This document shows, one piece after another, positions 31,073-34,474 of a DNA stretch of 34,474 bases (its first letter is position 1; the number at the start of each line of letters is the position of its first letter). The position numbers were made by a program, and so were the translations under genes. Source of the DNA: Ignavibacteria bacterium UBA961. Lineage in GTDB: Bacteria; Bacteroidota; Ignavibacteria; Kapaibacteriales; UBA961. Where the stretch lies: assembly GCA_002293005.1 (NCBI GenBank), contig DBCJ01000096.1, positions 1 through 34,474 of the forward strand, written 5' to 3'. The notes under the pieces are model-generated. The model was not told where the DNA came from, made no database searches, and was given only the letters and a program-made list of their open reading frames with translations.

Positions 31073-33625
31073 ATGGCTAAATCTACCACACCCAAGAAGG
31101 GTGCGACTAAAAAGGTTGCACTCAAAGAAGAAATTGCCCAAGTGATTCCTTCGGTCGAATCACCGGTTAACCCTGAGCCCAAAAAAGTCAAAAGAGTTTC
31201 GATTGCGAAGCCAAAAGCATTGATTGAAAAGAGTGCAAAAAGTGAGACTGTAATTGAGGTTAAGGAACAAATTGTAGAGAAATCCTCAAAAACTCCAAAA
31301 CGATCTCCCAAAAAATCTGTCCCCAAGTCAGAACCTGAAATTAAGGATGAAAAGATTGAATTGCCTCAAAAGCAGGTGAAAAGTAAAGGTCCTGTTTCAA
31401 GAAAATCAAAAAACAAGCAAGTTGATGAGATCGATTCTACTCCCGGAGTTAGTCCAAAGAATGATATTCCTGAGGGAAATTCTCTCAGTGAGCAGTCTGT
31501 GTCAGGCAATGACTCGCAATCAATTGATACTGATGGATTCGCAGAATCATCGGCGGATTCAATGCTTAAAGGTGAGGAAAAATTATCCCGCAAAGAAAGA
31601 CGCTTGCGTGAATGGAAGGAAAGAAAGAAGCTGAAGCGTTTGCAACATTTGCAGGAAAAGCAACAAACCAAAGTTGTTAATGAAGAAGTCGAGTCAAAAC
31701 AAGAGCAAATGCCTTTAATTGAACCGGTCATAAAAGAAGTGGAAGAGAAGATCGAGATTGAATCACCGGTTGATAATACTTCTCAAGTGATTGAGAAAAA
31801 ACAGATTGAGAAGAAGCAGGTTGAGAAAAAACAACAATCTGATAAAGTAATCCCACAGAAAAATCTAGAGCAGTCATCAAAATTATTGCCACTTGATAAA
31901 GTCGATCGTGATTTTCCGCCTTTGAAAAAAGTTGAAACCTGGGGGAATGCCATGTCCAAAGCAAAGGTTGAACCTTTGCCCAAACAACTTGAGCCAATTC
32001 TTCAGAAAACGATTCACTTTATGGAACAGGAAATCAGAATCAAGAAGCCGAGTGTGATTTTGATTGGGGTAAGTGGTGGTATTGATTCAGTGGTATTGCT
32101 TGATTTGCTTTCAGTGATTAGCACAAGAGGTTGGTGTACTATACATGTTGCTCATTGCAATCATCAATTACGAGGCGAGGCGTCTCATCAGGATGAATTG
32201 CATGTTCGCCGATTGGCAAATAAGTATGGTTTGCATTTCCATCATACTAGTGCCGATGTTGCTGGATATTCGAAGGATTATAATCTTGGAATTGAAACAG
32301 CAGCTCGAATCATGCGCTATCAGTTTTTTGAAAAAGCGGCAAAGGCATGCCATGCGGACGTCATTGCTACAGCACATCATTCTGAGGATAATGCAGAAAC
32401 ATTGCTCATGAATTTGATGCGAGGTTCAGGTATTACAGGGCTTGCCGGCATCCCGCCAAGAAGAGATGTTGATAAAAAACTATCGTATATCAGGCCAATT
32501 TTGTGGCTCTCCAAGAAAGAAATTGAGCACTATGCCAAAGTTCGCAATCTTGAATGGCGTGAAGATGAGTCAAATACCGCATTGAATTTCACGAGAAATA
32601 AAATCAGGCATGAATTGCTTCCGATGCTGAGAGCGGAGTATTCACCTGGTTTGACGGAAGTGTTGAATAGAACGACAACGCTGATGCGTGAAGCCCAGGA
32701 ATTTATTGCGGAGAGAATCATTCATATCATGAAACAGGGTGTGAGAGAAATCTCCAAAACTTCTTTTGCGATCAATATCGGAATGTTTCAAACCGTCAAG
32801 GATTTTGCAAAAGGAGAATTGATTCAGGCTTCCCTTCGATATTATTTGCGCATGCAGCCGATTTCCATGGTGGCAATAGATTCAATTCTAAATATAGCTC
32901 AAGGACCTGCCGGTGGCAGACTCGATATCACAAAGGATTTATTTGTGATTCGTGATCGTGAAGAATTGGTGTTTGCAAGACCTGAGCAGGGAATCGAAGT
33001 TTTTATGCCCGTCATGAAAATTGGTAATTTCTCTTCTCATGGAATTGGATATCATGGTGAGATAGCAGATCCTCGAAGCGTGAATTTTGGTGAGCATCCA
33101 CTCATTGAATATTTCGATGCAGAAATCTTTCCTGAGCAATGCGTTATTCGGCATTGGAGAGATGGCGATCGTATTACGCCAATAGGAATGGATGGTTCAA
33201 TGACTGTGAGCGATTTCTTGACAAATGCTAAGATCAATGTCCTTGATAAAAGAAAGGTACTTGTATTGTGTTCCGGCGATGAAGTATTGTGGATTATCGG
33301 CTATCGCATTCACAATGGTTTCAAAGTGACACAGCAAACATCTTCAATCATGCGTATTTCAATATCGCTTGATAAGCAGATCAATTATTTGCAGTCTCAT
33401 TCTCAGAAGCATCAACCAAAACCACAGCAAAAGCCTCAACAGAAAACTCAGAATAAACCTCAACAGAAAAAACAGAGCATAGATAATTCCCAGAAAATCA
33501 CAAGTGAGCCAGTAAGTATTCCTGTTCAAGAGCCTGTTTTGGTACCGATTGAAAAAAAATCAAAGAATGTGAAGCCCAATCCGAGAGGTCCTAGAAAAAC
33601 AAGTAGACCAGCCAAAGATGCTTGA
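31073..33625 (+). CDS. tilS: tRNA(Ile)-lysidine synthase with very long low-complexity N- and C-terminal extensions
   Basis: TilS attaches lysine to C34 of the CAU-anticodon tRNA-Ile so that it reads AUA. The PP-loop is ILIGVSGGIDSVVLLDLL (SGGIDS at 334-339), followed by VAHCNHQLRGEASHQDE, ATAHHSEDNAETLLMNLMRG and ESNTALNFTRNKIRHELLP. A TilS C-terminal domain follows (~675-765, with IRHWRDGDRITPIGM). What is odd is the length: 850 aa instead of roughly 320-460. Residues 1 to ~305 are Lys/Glu/Ser/Pro/Gln-rich with no recognisable fold, including a tandem IEKKQ-IEKKQ-VEKKQ (~242-256). Residues ~775-850 are Gln/Lys/Pro-rich, with QKPQQKTQNKPQQK. The frame is continuous from ATG 31073. An internal ATG at 31952 with GGGGGA upstream could start a shorter form. 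Confidence 0.94.
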   Translation: MAKSTTPKKGATKKVALKEEIAQVIPSVESPVNPEPKKVKRVSIAKPKALIEKSAKSETVIEVKEQIVEKSSKTPKRSPKKSVPKSEPEIKDEKIELPQKQVKSKGPVSRKSKNKQVDEIDSTPGVSPKNDIPEGNSLSEQSVSGNDSQSIDTDGFAESSADSMLKGEEKLSRKERRLREWKERKKLKRLQHLQEKQQTKVVNEEVESKQEQMPLIEPVIKEVEEKIEIESPVDNTSQVIEKKQIEKKQVEKKQQSDKVIPQKNLEQSSKLLPLDKVDRDFPPLKKVETWGNAMSKAKVEPLPKQLEPILQKTIHFMEQEIRIKKPSVILIGVSGGIDSVVLLDLLSVISTRGWCTIHVAHCNHQLRGEASHQDELHVRRLANKYGLHFHHTSADVAGYSKDYNLGIETAARIMRYQFFEKAAKACHADVIATAHHSEDNAETLLMNLMRGSGITGLAGIPPRRDVDKKLSYIRPILWLSKKEIEHYAKVRNLEWREDESNTALNFTRNKIRHELLPMLRAEYSPGLTEVLNRTTTLMREAQEFIAERIIHIMKQGVREISKTSFAINIGMFQTVKDFAKGELIQASLRYYLRMQPISMVAIDSILNIAQGPAGGRLDITKDLFVIRDREELVFARPEQGIEVFMPVMKIGNFSSHGIGYHGEIADPRSVNFGEHPLIEYFDAEIFPEQCVIRHWRDGDRITPIGMDGSMTVSDFLTNAKINVLDKRKVLVLCSGDEVLWIIGYRIHNGFKVTQQTSSIMRISISLDKQINYLQSHSQKHQPKPQQKPQQKTQNKPQQKKQSIDNSQKITSEPVSIPVQEPVLVPIEKKSKNVKPNPRGPRKTSRPAKDA

Positions 33626-33707
33626 TCTTATTTGATTTGCGTGAAATATGGACTTCTATATTGTGGATTTGTAGAGAAAAGAATTGAAAATAATTTTAAG
33701 AAATAGT

Positions 33708-33904
33708 AAAAAACCATTTGGTGGGAATGCAGAAGAGTCGTAGATTTGTATTCCCATTCGGCGCGACGGCGCGCTGAGGCCAACTTCGGAAGGTGTGGAG
33801 ATTGACAAACGGAATAGAGACAAGGCGGTAGAAGGTAAAGCGGGTTTTGGTCCCCGAGCCAAGTCATGCGAATGAATTTGGCAGGATCAGATCGCGTTTT
33901 TTTT
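33708..33904. ncRNA. Putative structured RNA element upstream of the rRNA operon
   Basis: This GC-rich island in an AT-rich spacer has several hairpins. There is a 12-bp stem with two G-T pairs (33722-33733 with 33745-33756, starting TGGGAAT/ATTCCCA). Next are GCGCG-ACGG-CGCGC (33761-33774) and TTGGT-6 nt-GCCAA (33847-33862). On the plus strand the island ends in a T8 run (33897-33904) after weak GCGA/TCGC pairing. On the minus strand it ends in a T6 run (complement of 33708-33713). It could be a small RNA on either strand or a conserved DNA/RNA element of the rRNA region. It does not match tmRNA, RNase P or SRP RNA signatures that I know. Confidence 0.35.
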
Positions 33905-33914
33905 GTCTCTAGAG

Positions 33915-33942
33915 TTGACGGAATCTTCGAGGGATGTACATT
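33915..33942 (+). promoter_or_regulatory. Possible rRNA promoter
   Basis: TTGACG (33915-33920), a 16-nt spacer and TACATT (33937-33942) resemble a sigma-70 -35/-10 pair. The downstream part TACATTG is also one T short of the Bacteroidota TAnnTTTG box. It would start the rRNA transcript about 220 nt before 16S. It is the best candidate I can find, but the match is imperfect. Confidence 0.3.
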
Positions 33943-33980
33943 GAAAACAGAGAACACAATTGTCAAGGAACAATGACATT

Positions 33981-34006
33981 GGCAGTAATAAGAGATTATT
34001 ACTGTC
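33981..34006 (+). other. Hairpin in rRNA leader
   Basis: CAGTAATA (33983-33990) and TATTACTG (33997-34004) pair perfectly around a 6-nt loop. One wobble and one further G-C pair extend the stem to 10 bp. There is no T-run after it, so it is not a standard terminator. It is probably a leader structure for processing or antitermination. Confidence 0.5.
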
Positions 34007-34018
34007 CAAGTAAAAGAG

Positions 34019-34132
34019 AGTACAGCAAAATAAAGTAAGTATACTCTGTCAATTCCTGTACAGGTTGCAAGAAGCTCATAGATTAATCTATGGGATAATT
34101 ACAGCCTTTATACCTAAAGTAAGTACAGCAAA
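34019..34132 (+). repeat. Paired direct repeats in rRNA leader
   Basis: AGTACAGCAAA occurs at 34019-34029 and 34122-34132. TAAAGTAAGTA occurs at 34031-34041 and 34115-34125. The two words are adjacent at both sites but in opposite order. Between them lies a CCTGTACAGG palindrome (34055-34064) and a 16-bp palindrome (34077-34092). Confidence 0.6.
34077..34092. other. Perfect 16-bp palindrome CATAGATTAATCTATG in rRNA leader
   Basis: This is a fully self-complementary 16-mer, about 80 nt before mature 16S. As RNA it gives a stem with a UUAA loop, extendable by a G-U and a C-G pair. It could bind a dimeric protein as DNA or be a processing signal as RNA. Confidence 0.5.
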
Positions 34133-34171
34133 GAACTTGAGATATTAAAGATCAAAAGATTCGTTTATAAT

Positions 34172-34474
<303 letters not shown>

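Larger units (their letters stand above)
33626..34171. other. 546-nt non-coding region between tilS and 16S rRNA
   Basis: I see no credible gene here. The first ~85 nt are AT-rich. Positions ~33715-33895 form a clearly more GC-rich, hairpin-forming island. From 33915 onward there is a possible rRNA promoter, several palindromes and two direct repeats that I interpret as the rRNA leader. A 112-codon minus-strand open frame across the island has an unlikely composition and is not called as a gene. Confidence 0.7.

Noticed and set aside
31366..31731. 121-codon antisense open frame within the tilS 5' extension
   Set aside because: It arises from repetitive Lys/Glu codons read backwards (Phe/Ser/Leu-rich) and has no start context or homology. 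The sense frame is continuous into the TilS domain.
31790..31840. IEKKQ units in tilS as a CRISPR or microsatellite-like array
   Set aside because: There are only three short in-frame copies with synonymous differences. It is a coding low-complexity repeat, not an array.
33802..33807. TTGACA as an rRNA -35 box
   Set aside because: No plausible -10 sequence lies 16-18 nt downstream; the 33915-33942 pair is better.
33628..33966. 112-codon open frame on the minus strand across the region upstream of 16S
   Set aside because: It covers the hairpin island, shows no domain, has a Ser/Pro/Leu/Arg-rich composition unlike the other proteins, and two reading frames are equally open there. A structured non-coding element is more likely.

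Overview
The window looks like a chromosomal piece of a Bacteroidota/Chlorobiota-type bacterium, possibly an Ignavibacteria- or Kapabacteria-like lineage. The evidence is a type IX secretion (T9SS) C-terminal sorting domain, a T9SS plug-like protein, a DUF2723/GT117 membrane protein typical of Bacteroidota, LPS genes (waaA, lptB), three exact TAnnTTTG-type -7 promoter boxes upstream of genes, and almost no Shine-Dalgarno sequences. The first ~300 nt of a 16S rRNA gene lie at the right edge and would settle the taxonomy. I see no tRNA, CRISPR array, insertion sequence, integrase or phage gene. Gene density is very high, with many stop/start overlaps and two convergent pairs whose 3' ends overlap.

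Layout. (1) 1-3.2 kb, plus strand: 3' end of manA, then folD, a PduO-type cobalamin adenosyltransferase and hutI. (2) 3.2-10.6 kb, minus strand: a large envelope run that starts at a TATCTTTG promoter box (10.63 kb). It encodes a T9SS-sorted surface protein, an 839-aa IgGFc-binding-like/beta-barrel protein, a rhodanese, a flavin reductase-like protein, a TIGR01777 epimerase, a MurG homologue with altered signature residues, and a TPR-like/SPOR protein. (3) 10.7-11.7 kb, minus: pta. (4) 11.8-16.5 kb, plus: a tightly coupled five-gene envelope operon (YjbH-like outer-membrane protein, HAD phosphatase, DUF1207 protein, T9SS plug-like protein, Kdo transferase). (5) 16.5-20.9 kb, minus: HtrA-like protease, lptB, a lone ABC ATPase, an MltD-like lytic transglycosylase and lgt. 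(6) 21.1-23.6 kb, plus: priA. (7) 23.6-25.9 kb, minus: an unusual SF2 helicase followed by rimM. (8) 26.0-26.6 kb, plus: 5-formyl-THF cyclo-ligase, whose last codons are also a bidirectional terminator. (9) 26.6-29.4 kb, minus: the GT117/DUF2723 protein. (10) 29.5-33.6 kb, plus: a periplasmic heavy-metal-associated domain protein, a tRNA-dihydrouridine synthase, and a very long TilS (850 aa). (11) 33.6-34.47 kb: a 546-nt non-coding region with a GC-rich, hairpin-forming island and a repeat-rich rRNA leader, then the 5' end of 16S rRNA.

The dominant theme is cell-envelope construction: peptidoglycan (MurG homologue, lytic transglycosylase, SPOR), lipoprotein lipidation (Lgt), LPS (Kdo transferase, LptB), T9SS parts and cargo, and outer-membrane barrels. 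Translation and RNA-modification genes (rimM, dus, tilS, 16S) and one-carbon/folate enzymes (folD, 5-FCL, possibly hutI) are interspersed. I do not see a clear new defence or mobile system. The best candidates for new biology are the TilS with ~300-residue N-terminal and ~75-residue C-terminal low-complexity tails, the helicase-rimM pair, the surface-protein operon, and the structured element upstream of the rRNA genes.
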